A stretch of DNA of 64,000 nucleotides, from assembly GCF_015550595.1 (NCBI RefSeq), contig NZ_JADNBB010000003.1:1-64000 (forward strand), in the 5' to 3' direction. Under the pieces are notes generated by a model. It was not told the DNA's origin, searched no databases, and was given only the letters and a program-made list of their open reading frames with translations. This stretch comes from Parabacteroides goldsteinii (GTDB lineage Bacteria; Bacteroidota; Bacteroidia; Bacteroidales; Tannerellaceae). Shown one piece after another: positions 41,886 to 50,268 of this stretch (position 1 is its first letter; each line of letters starts with the position of its first letter). The position numbers were made by a program, and so were the translations under genes.

Positions 41886-42437
41886 TTACATGTTAACTTG
41901 TAAAGCTGCTGCAACTTCATCTGCGATTTCTTCGTCGCGGAGAGATTTCAGAATGGCTAACCCAAACTCAAAAACAAATCCCGGACCTTTACAGGTTATG
42001 ATGTTACCATCCTGTTCTACACCGGTATAGGTTGCTGTTGCTCCTATCATGGTAGGTTCGAAATTAGGAAAACAAGTAGCTCTACGGCCTTTTAACAGGC
42101 CCAAGCCTCCTAAAACCATAGGTCCGGCACAAATAGCAGCCAATATTACGTCTTCCTGATATTTTTTCAGGATAAGTTCCTTCAGGCGTGTACAGGTATT
42201 CAGGTGATTACTACCGGGAATACCTCCGGGTAAGATCAAAGCATCCACTGCACTGAAATCTGCTTCTTCAAAAACAAAATCAGCTACGACAGGAATGTTA
42301 TGTGCCCCCATTACCTTCAATTCTCCCATAATAGAGACAGTTGATACCCTGATACCTCCTCTGCGTAATATATCGACAGTACCTAGTGCTTCTATTTCTT
42401 CAAATCCTGTTGCCAGGAATACAAATGCTTGTTTCAT
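41886..42437 (-). CDS. DJ-1/PfpI family protein
   Basis: The 183-aa protein has the DJ-1 subfamily pattern: MKQAFVFLATGFEEIEALGT with the conserved glutamate, ALILPGGIPGSNHLN, and the nucleophile-elbow cysteine in ILAAICAGPMVLGGLGLLKG. DJ-1-type proteins act as glyoxalase III or protein deglycases and as oxidative-stress sensors; which applies here is unknown. Its start overlaps the stop of the upstream hybrid sensor kinase by 4 bp (ATGA), so the two are translationally coupled. Confidence 0.9.
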   Translation of the reverse strand: MKQAFVFLATGFEEIEALGTVDILRRGGIRVSTVSIMGELKVMGAHNIPVVADFVFEEADFSAVDALILPGGIPGSNHLNTCTRLKELILKKYQEDVILAAICAGPMVLGGLGLLKGRRATCFPNFEPTMIGATATYTGVEQDGNIITCKGPGFVFEFGLAILKSLRDEEIADEVAAALQVNM

Positions 42438-44086
42438 ATCTTCTCTTTGTTTTTATTTAGGTAATATTTGATTTTATATTTCAATAAAGGTATGTCAACC
42501 GGTTTGACCAGGTAATCATCGAATTGACAGTCTTTAGCCTTCTCTTTTTCCTTATCGAATGCAAATGCAGAAAGAGCCAGAATTGGGACATCCGGAGAAA
42601 GTCTCCGGATATCGCAGGTTGCAGCAAACCCATCCATTACAGGCATCTTTAAATCCATCAGGATTAAATCGGGTTTATAAATCTTAAATATCTGTACTGC
42701 TACTTCCCCATTCTCCGCATAGATCAGACGATACTGCTGCTTCAGTACAGCCTGTAGCAAAAGGTAATTTTCCAGTACATCTTCTGCAACAAGAATAGTA
42801 AACTGCCCCGGCAAAGCGTCCGGAATGATCTCTGTCGGTACCTTATCGTCTTTTTCGTTTAGTGCAGGAGCCGCTGAATCGGCTATAGGCAAAGTGAACC
42901 AGAAAGTAGAGCCTTTTCCTAATTCCGACCTGAGCCCTATTTCTCCACCCAGTTTTTCAATGATCATTTTACAAATGGATAAACCTAAGCCTGTCCCCTG
43001 TCTGAAATCATCCAGTTTTACAAACCGGTCAAAGACAGAAGCTTGCTTCTCTTTGGCAATTCCGATCCCGGTATCGGTAACAGAAACACGAACAAACTCT
43101 CCTTCAACTTCGTATGACAAAGAGACAAAACCCTGATAAGTACATTTTATTGCATTGGAGAGAAGATTGAGCAATACCTGTTCAACACGCTGTGTATCTG
43201 TCTGTATTCTAACAGAAGGCAACAAATCTCCATGAAACAATAAAGCGACATCCGATGTCATTTTCAGGGATTGTGAAACATATACTTCATGACAGATATC
43301 TTTCAAATCTACCCATGAAATATTATAGTTCAATGTTCCTGATTCTATTTTTGCAAAATCAAGGATATCATTAATCAGCTGGAGCAACAAATCACTATTA
43401 TTATTGATTATTGTAAGAAATTCTTGCTGCTCACTTGCATTATCCGTTTCTGTAATTAATCTGGAGAAACCGACAATTGCATTCAGAGGCGTCCGTATTT
43501 CGTGACTCATATTAGCAATAAAGGCATTCTTCATCTTATCAGCCTCTTGCGCTTTAATCAGGTCCAGTTCGTTTTGACGTTGTTCAGTAATATCCCAAAG
43601 CATAGCCAACAATAAAGGGGAAGCTCCCGGGTCCGGATTCGTAATTAAAAGGCGAACCATATTTACAACACGGATCTCACCATTAGGTTTCTCATATTCG
43701 ATCATCGACTTATCCGATCTTCCATGATTTATGGTAGAATAATCTTCCGTACGAATTTCATGGGCTCTTCGCGGATCGGAGAAAATATCAAAATCTGTTT
43801 TCCCGATCACCTCAGAGGCATTCACCCCCATAAAGTCTTCTGCTGCCTGGTTAAAATAGATATATTTGAAGCTATCAAAAACGTCTTTTACTGAAATTGC
43901 CACAAAAATATTAGAGAGAATGGTATTCATTAATATGTTCAGAAAGTTTATTTTCCGCTGATTCAGAAGATTTTCGTTCATTTTCTCTATTTCAGCATCT
44001 TTCAAAGCATATTGGGCAATATCTGTCTCCAAGACTCTTATTCGATTTATCAACTCTTCCCTGGAAAGGTTTTCGTATGTATCCAT
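42434..44086 (-). CDS. Hybrid PAS sensor histidine kinase with receiver domain
   Basis: From the preferred start (MDTYENLSREELINRIRVLE) the protein has 551 aa; the longer in-frame ORF adds a 63-residue N-terminus that lies upstream of the likely promoter. Order: short coiled coil, PAS domain (KYIYFNQAAEDFMGVNASEV ... WDITEQRQ), HisKA with H-box FIANMSHEIRTPLNAIVGFS, HATPase with TDTGIGIAKEKQ and QGTGLGLSICKMI, and a C-terminal receiver with VAEDVLENYLL, phosphoacceptor LILMDLKMPVMDG, and DDYLVKP. No membrane segment, so it is a cytosolic sensor. Coupled to a DJ-1 gene. Confidence 0.92.
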   Translation of the reverse strand: MDTYENLSREELINRIRVLETDIAQYALKDAEIEKMNENLLNQRKINFLNILMNTILSNIFVAISVKDVFDSFKYIYFNQAAEDFMGVNASEVIGKTDFDIFSDPRRAHEIRTEDYSTINHGRSDKSMIEYEKPNGEIRVVNMVRLLITNPDPGASPLLLAMLWDITEQRQNELDLIKAQEADKMKNAFIANMSHEIRTPLNAIVGFSRLITETDNASEQQEFLTIINNNSDLLLQLINDILDFAKIESGTLNYNISWVDLKDICHEVYVSQSLKMTSDVALLFHGDLLPSVRIQTDTQRVEQVLLNLLSNAIKCTYQGFVSLSYEVEGEFVRVSVTDTGIGIAKEKQASVFDRFVKLDDFRQGTGLGLSICKMIIEKLGGEIGLRSELGKGSTFWFTLPIADSAAPALNEKDDKVPTEIIPDALPGQFTILVAEDVLENYLLLQAVLKQQYRLIYAENGEVAVQIFKIYKPDLILMDLKMPVMDGFAATCDIRRLSPDVPILALSAFAFDKEKEKAKDCQFDDYLVKPVDIPLLKYKIKYYLNKNKEKI

Positions 44087-44138
44087 ATAATATAATTCAA
44101 GGTTTGTATAAGATTCACACCAGTGTGTATCCTGATGG

Positions 44139-44146
44139 CAAATGTA
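44139..44146 (-). promoter_or_regulatory. Candidate -7 box of the sensor kinase gene
   Basis: TACATTTG on the minus strand, 53 bp before the preferred start at 44086 and downstream of the longer ORF's ATG, which supports the shorter form. Confidence 0.45.
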
Positions 44147-44240
44147 ATTATAATTTCTAATGAACGTTGATAAATAAGCATTTAAATAATCGGTTTTTAT
44201 AATTTTGATATAAAATGCAGCTATAATCCAAAATAAAAGA

Positions 44241-44248
44241 TACATTTG
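44241..44248 (+). promoter_or_regulatory. Candidate -7 box of the paaK operon
   Basis: TACATTTG, exact TAnnTTTG, 45 bp before the ATG at 44293. The -33 box is not clear. Confidence 0.5.
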
Positions 44249-44292
44249 CAGTCTAATTTCATGAATTAAACACAATATAATACGAAAAAGCT

Positions 44293-45594
44293 ATGATGTA
44301 TTGGCAGAAAGATATTGAGACTATGAGTCGTGAAGAACTGAATAAATTCCAGTTGGAGCGATTAAAAAAGACAATAGAATTAGCCGGACACTCCCCATTC
44401 TACAGCAAAGTACTAAAAGATAACGGTATAACAGCCGACAGTATACAATCATTGGATGATTTGCAGAAAATCCCATTTACGACAAAAGACGATTTACGCA
44501 GTAATTATCCATTTGGCATGGCCTCTATTCCTATTAAGGATTGCGTGCGGGTTCACTCTTCCAGTGGGACAACCGGTAATCCGACAGTTGTATTACATTC
44601 AGCAAAAGACCTGGAACAATGGGCCAATCAAGTAGCCCGTTGTATGTATATGGTCGGTTTACGTGACACCGATGTATTCCAGAATACATCAGGTTATGGC
44701 ATGTTTACCGGTGGTTTGGGTTTCCAGTACGGGGCAGAAAAGCTAGGAGCCTTAACAGTTCCGGCAGCTGCCGGGAATACCAAACGCCAGATCAAGTTTA
44801 TTACAGACTTTGGAACAACCTGCCTGCATATCATCCCGAGTTATGCAACCCGTTTGGCAGAAGTGATGTATGAAATAGGAATAGATCCGCGAAAAGATAC
44901 TAAATTGCATACGGTTTGTATCGGGGCCGAACCTCATTCGGAAGAACAACGTAAACGTATCGAGCAGTTACTGGGAGTAAAAGCTTACAACTGTTTCGGT
45001 ATGTCGGAAATGAATGGGCCCGGCGTAGCCTTTGAATGTACGGAACAAAACGGTCTGCATATCTGGGAAGATTATACGATTGTAGAGATAGTTGATCCGC
45101 AAACATTACAACCTGTTCCGGATGGAGAGATCGGTGAATTGGTCCTGACTACTATTAACCGGGAAGCTATGCCGCTTCTACGTTATCGTACCCGCGACTT
45201 GACCTGCATTATTCCTGGCGAATGCCCTTGTGGGAGAACTCATAAACGTCTTGCTCGCTTCAAAGGTCGTAGCGACGATATGATTATCCTGAAAGGTGTG
45301 AACCTGTTCCCCATCCAGATCGAAAAGATTTTGATGCAGTTCAAAGAATTAGGCAGCAATTATCTGATCACTATCGAGACGGTAAACAATAGTGATGAAA
45401 TGTTGATCGAGGTAGAATTAAGTGATCTGTTTACAGACGATTACAGCGTACTGCAACGTCTGGCTAAAGATATCACAAGACAATTGAAAGACGAGTTATT
45501 GCTTACTCCCCGCTTAAAACTGGTAGCCAAAGGTTCACTGCCTGTGCAGGAAGGTAAAGCTGTAAGAGTAAAAGACTTACGCAGATTTTCTTAA
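44293..45594 (+). CDS. paaK: Phenylacetate-CoA ligase
   Basis: The 433-aa adenylate-forming enzyme activates phenylacetate (or another aryl acid) to its CoA thioester with ATP. Motifs: the P-loop VHSSSGTTGNPTVV, YGMFTGGLGFQYGAEKLGA, FGMSEMNGPG, YRTRDLT, and the C-terminal domain GRSDDMIILKGVNLFPIQIE; the catalytic lysine lies in QEGKAVRVKDLRR. In anaerobes such enzymes often work with indolepyruvate or phenylpyruvate ferredoxin oxidoreductases, which are not in this window. First gene of a four-gene unit with ACT, small peptide and symporter genes. Confidence 0.93.
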   Translation: MMYWQKDIETMSREELNKFQLERLKKTIELAGHSPFYSKVLKDNGITADSIQSLDDLQKIPFTTKDDLRSNYPFGMASIPIKDCVRVHSSSGTTGNPTVVLHSAKDLEQWANQVARCMYMVGLRDTDVFQNTSGYGMFTGGLGFQYGAEKLGALTVPAAAGNTKRQIKFITDFGTTCLHIIPSYATRLAEVMYEIGIDPRKDTKLHTVCIGAEPHSEEQRKRIEQLLGVKAYNCFGMSEMNGPGVAFECTEQNGLHIWEDYTIVEIVDPQTLQPVPDGEIGELVLTTINREAMPLLRYRTRDLTCIIPGECPCGRTHKRLARFKGRSDDMIILKGVNLFPIQIEKILMQFKELGSNYLITIETVNNSDEMLIEVELSDLFTDDYSVLQRLAKDITRQLKDELLLTPRLKLVAKGSLPVQEGKAVRVKDLRRFS

Positions 45595-45625
45595 ATGATT
45601 GTTCAATAAATAAAAACATACAGCT

Positions 45626-46051
45626 ATGACAGTAAATCAAATTTCTATTTTCCTGGAAAATAAGTACGGAAAGCTAAGTGAAATCCTGGCTCTGCTTGCT
45701 GAAGAAAAAATACGGATCATTGCCGCAACAATCGCAGACACCTCTGAATATGGTATTTTGCGTATCATTGTAAGTGATCCTCAAAAAGCATATAAGATAT
45801 TGAAAAGCAACAATGTGAGTGCCAACCTTACAGAGGTTTTGGCTATTGTTACGAACTCCTGTGCCGGAAGTTTTGCCGAAACACTAAAGCATTTTACAAA
45901 AGCAGGCTTAACAATCGAATATATGTATTGCTTCTCTATGAATGAAAAATCGATTCTGATCCTCCGTACTAACAACCGGGAAGTTGCCCGGGAAGTGATT
46001 CGCCGTCAGAATCTGGAATACATATGCGAAAGCGACTTAATGAAATTATAA
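45626..46051 (+). CDS. ACT-domain protein (double ACT)
   Basis: The 141-aa protein is two ACT-like domains in tandem: the first begins TVNQISIFLENKYGKLSEIL and the second is around AGSFAETLKHFTKAGLTIEY. Stand-alone ACT proteins bind amino acids or small ligands and regulate partners. Its fixed place directly after paaK (31-bp gap) suggests that it senses an aromatic amino acid for the pathway. Inference only. Confidence 0.88.
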   Translation: MTVNQISIFLENKYGKLSEILALLAEEKIRIIAATIADTSEYGILRIIVSDPQKAYKILKSNNVSANLTEVLAIVTNSCAGSFAETLKHFTKAGLTIEYMYCFSMNEKSILILRTNNREVAREVIRRQNLEYICESDLMKL

Positions 46052-46065
46052 AAAACAAATAACAA

Positions 46066-46206
46066 ATGTTCGGAATAGATGATCCCGGTATCTGGTTAGC
46101 CTACTTGTTAGCCTTTGCATGTTTAATTTTTTCTTTATGGTTCGGTATTGCCAATTGGAATAAAGGAGATAAAGAGAGTGATAACCCTAAACAACCCGAT
46201 AAATGA
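46066..46206 (+). CDS. 46-aa single-pass peptide, symporter small accessory protein
   Basis: A short ORF (46066-46206) encodes MFGIDDPGIWLAYLLAFACL followed by IFSLWFGIANWNKGDKESDN and PKQPDK: one transmembrane helix with a short acidic N-terminus and a charged C-terminus. Its stop overlaps the ATG of the symporter by 4 bp (ATGA at 46203-46206), so translation is coupled. The arrangement fits the small accessory proteins encoded directly before some SSS symporters. Family memory plus coupling; no other evidence. Confidence 0.82.
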   Translation: MFGIDDPGIWLAYLLAFACLIFSLWFGIANWNKGDKESDNPKQPDK

Positions 46207-47762
46207 ATACGCTTACCCTTGGAATTGTCGTTATAGTTTACATGTTTGTTATCGCCTGGTTAGGGTATATCGGATATAAACAGACAAAAAATGCCAGTGA
46301 TTATTTATTAGGGGGACGAAAGGTAAACCCCATTATCATGGCTCTGTCTTACGGAGCAACATTTATTTCAGCTTCAGCCATTGTTGGCTTTGGCGGAGTG
46401 GCTGCAACATTTGGTATGGGTATCCAATGGCTATGTCTGCTGAACATGTTTATGGGAGTTGTTGTTGCATTTATCTTTTTCGGAAGACGAACCCGTAAAT
46501 TAGGAGAAGAACATAATGCACGCACCTTTCCCCAGTTATTGGGATTACATTATAATTCACGCAGTATACAAATATTTATAGCTGCGATCATCTTCATCGG
46601 TATGCCTTTATATGCAGCCGTGGTAATGAAAGGCGGTGCTGTATTTATCGAACAGATGTTTCATATCGATTTGCATCTGGCATTATTGATCTTTACCTTG
46701 ATTGTTGCAGCTTATGTAATTACCGGAGGGATTAAAGGCGTTTTGTATACAGATGCTTTACAAGCTGTGATTATGTTCGTATGCATGCTGTTCCTGCTCG
46801 TTTGGTTCTATCATATAATGGATATGGGATTTGTGGAAGCGAACCAGAAGCTATCCGAAATCTCCCCATTGGTTCCCGATCGCTTTAAGGAACTGGGACA
46901 TCAGGGATGGACTGACATGCCGGTGACAGGTTCTCCACAATGGTATACGTTGGTTACTTCATTGATTATGGGTGTCGGCATAGGATGCCTGGCCCAACCT
47001 CAGTTGGTCGTACGATTTATGATGGTGGAAAGTACCAAGCAATTGAATCGTGGTGTATTAATCGGTTGTGTATTCCTGATTGTTACGGTAGGAGCTATTT
47101 ATCACGTAGGCGCTTTGTCAAATCTGTTTTTTCTTAAGACAGAAGGTGTTGTAGCTTCAGAAGCCGTAAAAGACATGGATAAGATTATACCACTGTTTAT
47201 CAATCGTGCCATGCCAGAATGGTTTGGTGCTGTCTTCATGTTGTGCATCTTATCAGCCAGTATGTCTACGTTGAGTGCACAATTCCATACAATGGGAGCC
47301 GCATTCGGTGCTGATGCTTTTCCTAATTTAGGACGTAATAAAAATAATAACTCAACTATGGGGGTCCGTATTGGTGTTTTATGCTCCATTCTTGTTAGTT
47401 ATATTATCTGTTACACATTGAGTGCCGGAATTATTGCACGTGGAACAGCTTTGTTTATGGGGATATGTGCAGCTACATTCCTACCTACTTACTTTTGTTC
47501 TTTATATTGGAAAAAAGCAACAAAGGAAGGTGCTTTAGCCAGTTTATGGACCGGAGCATTAGCCAGTTTGGTTGCCATGTTGTTTTTTCATAAAGCGGAA
47601 GCAAGTGCTGTCGGTCTGTGTAAGACATTGACAGGGAAGGATGTATTAATCGATGTATATCCTTGGTTTGCCATAGATCCTATATTATTTGCACTCCCAT
47701 TATCCATTATCGCGATTATTGTAGTGAGTCTGTTGACACAAAAGAAATCAGATAACATATAA
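46203..47762 (+). CDS. Sodium:solute symporter (SSS family)
   Basis: The 519-aa protein has about thirteen transmembrane segments and SSS hallmarks: DYLLGGRKVNPIIMALSYGA, GGIKGVLYTDALQAVIMF, GIGCLAQPQLVVRFM and LSASMSTLSAQFHTMGAAFG (Na+-site region). The substrate is not readable from sequence; coupling to paaK suggests an aromatic or other organic acid. Last gene of the unit; a strong terminator follows at 47832-47863. Confidence 0.92.
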   Translation: MNTLTLGIVVIVYMFVIAWLGYIGYKQTKNASDYLLGGRKVNPIIMALSYGATFISASAIVGFGGVAATFGMGIQWLCLLNMFMGVVVAFIFFGRRTRKLGEEHNARTFPQLLGLHYNSRSIQIFIAAIIFIGMPLYAAVVMKGGAVFIEQMFHIDLHLALLIFTLIVAAYVITGGIKGVLYTDALQAVIMFVCMLFLLVWFYHIMDMGFVEANQKLSEISPLVPDRFKELGHQGWTDMPVTGSPQWYTLVTSLIMGVGIGCLAQPQLVVRFMMVESTKQLNRGVLIGCVFLIVTVGAIYHVGALSNLFFLKTEGVVASEAVKDMDKIIPLFINRAMPEWFGAVFMLCILSASMSTLSAQFHTMGAAFGADAFPNLGRNKNNNSTMGVRIGVLCSILVSYIICYTLSAGIIARGTALFMGICAATFLPTYFCSLYWKKATKEGALASLWTGALASLVAMLFFHKAEASAVGLCKTLTGKDVLIDVYPWFAIDPILFALPLSIIAIIVVSLLTQKKSDNI

Positions 47763-47831
47763 TTTGAACTATGTTAGTTTTTCTTATATGCTAGAAAACA
47801 TAAATTAGCATTTTAGCTATTGCTATTTATA

Positions 47832-47863
47832 GAAAAACCACGATATTTGCATCGTGGTTTTTT
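47832..47863 (+). terminator. Terminator of the paaK operon
   Basis: AAAAACCACGAT (47833-47844) and ATCGTGGTTTTT (47851-47862) form a perfect 12-bp stem with T-run, 70 bp past the symporter stop. Confidence 0.9.
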
Positions 47864-47961
47864 CATAATAGTATTAGATTTAAGGTTAACAAAGTTGGTT
47901 AGGGCTTGTCGTGAGACAGGCTTTAATTGTTTATAGCCCTCTCCTTTTCCGGTAAAATTCC

Positions 47962-47969
47962 TACCTTTG
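47962..47969 (+). promoter_or_regulatory. Candidate -7 box of the ABC importer unit
   Basis: TACCTTTG, only 12 bp before the ATG at 47981. If used, the mRNA leader would be a few nucleotides, close to leaderless. It also rules out the longer ORF starting at 47927. Confidence 0.5.
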
Positions 47970-47980
47970 CAAGAAAAAAG

Positions 47981-48898
47981 ATGATCAAATACTTTTGTTT
48001 ACTCCTTCTGATTTTATGCAGTTGCAATAATAAACCCAAAGAGAGTGATACTATTCATGTATCTGTTCTTAGAGGTCCTTCTGTTATTGCATTTGCTAAA
48101 ATAATCGAGGATAGTCCGAAAATAGAAGGAAAGCGATTATCTGTCGATATTGTTGACTCACCGGAACAAATGCAGGCCCTCTTGATAAAAGGGGAAGCAG
48201 AAATAGCCGCACTTCCTATGATCAATGCCGCGAACTTATATAATAAAGGCCTGAAATACTCCTTACTAGGTTGTCCGGTTTGGGGAAATCTTTATATCGT
48301 CGGTAAAAAAGGAGATCATGTTCAAACATCTGAAAGAAAAACATTACATATTTTCGGAGCCGGCACTACTCCTGACATCTTAACCCGCTACTATTTGAAA
48401 CAGAAAGGTCTATCCTGCCCTTTGAATTACGCTTTTACTACCCCCCTTGAAATAACCCAGGGATTGCTTAGTAATCAAATCCGGAGGGCTGTATTGGCTG
48501 AACCATTCTTAAGTATTGCATTGAAAAAAGACAGTACCATATATATTGAATCAAACCTGAATAACCCGGACAGTACCTCACCTGGATTTGCCCAGACCGC
48601 TATCGTTTATGCTCCTTCGTTAAGTGATAAAAGAACAGTATTGGACAGTTTATTGAATAAATCCTGTCAATTCGCTATATATCAGCCGGAGGAAGCCATA
48701 CGTATCCTTGAAAGCCGGAAAATATTTACTCCCGGTGCATTGACTCCGGAAAGTATTGAACGATGCCGCATTAAATATTTATCAATAGGAGAAGCAAAAG
48801 AAAGTATTCTTGATTTCCTGCGTTTGATAAAAGAATATGAACCCAAAGCCATAGGAGGAAAACTTCCGGATGACGCTTTTTTATCAGGTAAGCAATGA
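47981..48898 (+). CDS. ABC importer substrate-binding lipoprotein (NMT1/SsuA-like)
   Basis: From MIKYFCLLLLILCSCNNKPK the protein has 305 aa with a clear lipobox (LCSC). The body is a type II periplasmic binding protein: IHVSVLRGPSVIAFAKIIED, IKGEAEIAALPMINAANLYN, a middle hinge FGAGTTPDILTRYYLKQKGL and LAEPFLSIALKKD. This matches the family of nitrate, sulfonate, taurine and thiamine-precursor importers; the ligand is unknown. It overlaps the fused permease-ATPase gene by 4 bp. Confidence 0.87.
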   Translation: MIKYFCLLLLILCSCNNKPKESDTIHVSVLRGPSVIAFAKIIEDSPKIEGKRLSVDIVDSPEQMQALLIKGEAEIAALPMINAANLYNKGLKYSLLGCPVWGNLYIVGKKGDHVQTSERKTLHIFGAGTTPDILTRYYLKQKGLSCPLNYAFTTPLEITQGLLSNQIRRAVLAEPFLSIALKKDSTIYIESNLNNPDSTSPGFAQTAIVYAPSLSDKRTVLDSLLNKSCQFAIYQPEEAIRILESRKIFTPGALTPESIERCRIKYLSIGEAKESILDFLRLIKEYEPKAIGGKLPDDAFLSGKQ

Positions 48899-50268
48899 AA
48901 AAAGGGATAATATCATTTATATCAGTTTGCATTTTACTCTTTTTCTGGCAACTGACTGCATCTTATATCAATCAGCCGGAACTGATACCTTCCGTCCCTG
49001 ATCTTTTAAAAACATTACTCCAGTTATTCGGTAGCGAGACATTTTATCAACACATATGTGCAACGGTATTCCGTGGTATATCAGGAATACTCCTGTCATT
49101 GGTTATCGCTTTATTATCAGCTTTTTTGTTTGCACGCTACGAATTGCTCTATGAACTATTCAGGCCGTTATTAACAATTATGAGATCTATTCCGGTTATC
49201 TCCTTTATTTTGCTGGCTTTGATATTTCTGAATCCGGAAAGTATTCCATTAATGATTGCTTTTTTGACTATGTTTCCTCTGTTGACAGAAAATCTGACAA
49301 AAGGTATCTTGAATCTTCGTCCGGGTCTTTCCCTGATGGCTGATCAATTTAAAGTCAACAAAAGAAATAAGTTGATGCAGGTTATTTATCCTCAATTAAA
49401 GCCTTTTCTTTTTAGTGGACTGGCATCTGCGGTAGGGTTCGGTTGGCGGGCAATTATAATGGGAGAAGTGCTTTCACAATGTACTTTGGGGATCGGAGGT
49501 GAGATGAAACGGGCTCAAAATTTCATTGCTGTCCCGGAATTGATTGCATGGACCATCATTGCGATTCTGATTAGTTTTCTGTTTGATAAAGGAATCAGTA
49601 AAATGGCTTCAGTAAAATGGAATATACTATACAACAATACAAGTCATGATGTAAAAAGCAAACTTCCCTCTCCTATAGAGATAACAGATATGACCTTTCA
49701 ATATGCCGGAACAAAGGTCTTATCCAGTTTCTCTTATACTTTCGAACCTGATATTATTTATGGTATAAAGGCTCCTTCGGGAACAGGAAAAACAACATTG
49801 CTGAATTTAATTAACGGTTCATTGAAACCCACAAACGGAATAATTGATCTTAAGGATCAAAATCTCTCCAATGTGTTTCAGGAACCGGAATTACTATCTC
49901 ATCTGACTATATTACAAAATGTATCTCTTCCTTTGTCCTCTGTTTATAACAAAAACGCATCTGAAGCAAAAGCAATGGAAATGTTGCAATTAGTTGAAAT
50001 GGATATGCTAGCCGAACGATATCCGAATGAACTTAGTTACGGACAACAACAGCGTGTCGCTTTAGCACGCGCACTGGCTTTCCCTTCTACGATTATGCTT
50101 CTGGACGAGCCTTTCAAAGGATTGGATAAAACATTGACCTTCCGCATTATCGGGCGGATACTCTCACGACAAGCAACAACCAGACAAATAATTATTTTCA
50201 CGTCTCATAATCCGGAGGAGTTGACTCTTTTGGCCTCAGTAATAATTCAGTTGCCCATGATCAATTAA
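48895..50268 (+). CDS. Fused ABC transporter permease and ATPase
   Basis: One 457-aa chain contains both importer parts. The N-terminal half (about 1-245) is an SsuC/TauC-type permease with six helices and the EAA-like loop LSLMADQFKVNKRNKLMQVI. The C-terminal half (about 260-457) is an ATPase with Walker A KAPSGTGKTTLLN, signature LSYGQQQRVALARAL, Walker B IMLLDEPF and switch histidine in FTSHNPEEL. The ATPase is short for the family, with an abbreviated helical region. Such permease-ATPase fusions are unusual for importers. Coupled to the binding lipoprotein by a 4-bp overlap; its 3' end overlaps the convergent kinase by 8 bp. Confidence 0.9.
   Translation: MKKGIISFISVCILLFFWQLTASYINQPELIPSVPDLLKTLLQLFGSETFYQHICATVFRGISGILLSLVIALLSAFLFARYELLYELFRPLLTIMRSIPVISFILLALIFLNPESIPLMIAFLTMFPLLTENLTKGILNLRPGLSLMADQFKVNKRNKLMQVIYPQLKPFLFSGLASAVGFGWRAIIMGEVLSQCTLGIGGEMKRAQNFIAVPELIAWTIIAILISFLFDKGISKMASVKWNILYNNTSHDVKSKLPSPIEITDMTFQYAGTKVLSSFSYTFEPDIIYGIKAPSGTGKTTLLNLINGSLKPTNGIIDLKDQNLSNVFQEPELLSHLTILQNVSLPLSSVYNKNASEAKAMEMLQLVEMDMLAERYPNELSYGQQQRVALARALAFPSTIMLLDEPFKGLDKTLTFRIIGRILSRQATTRQIIIFTSHNPEELTLLASVIIQLPMIN

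Noticed and set aside
42434-44275. 613-aa version of the hybrid kinase with an apparent N-terminal membrane helix
   Set aside because: The upstream 63 codons are AT-rich intergenic-like sequence ahead of a -7 box; the helix is probably not translated.
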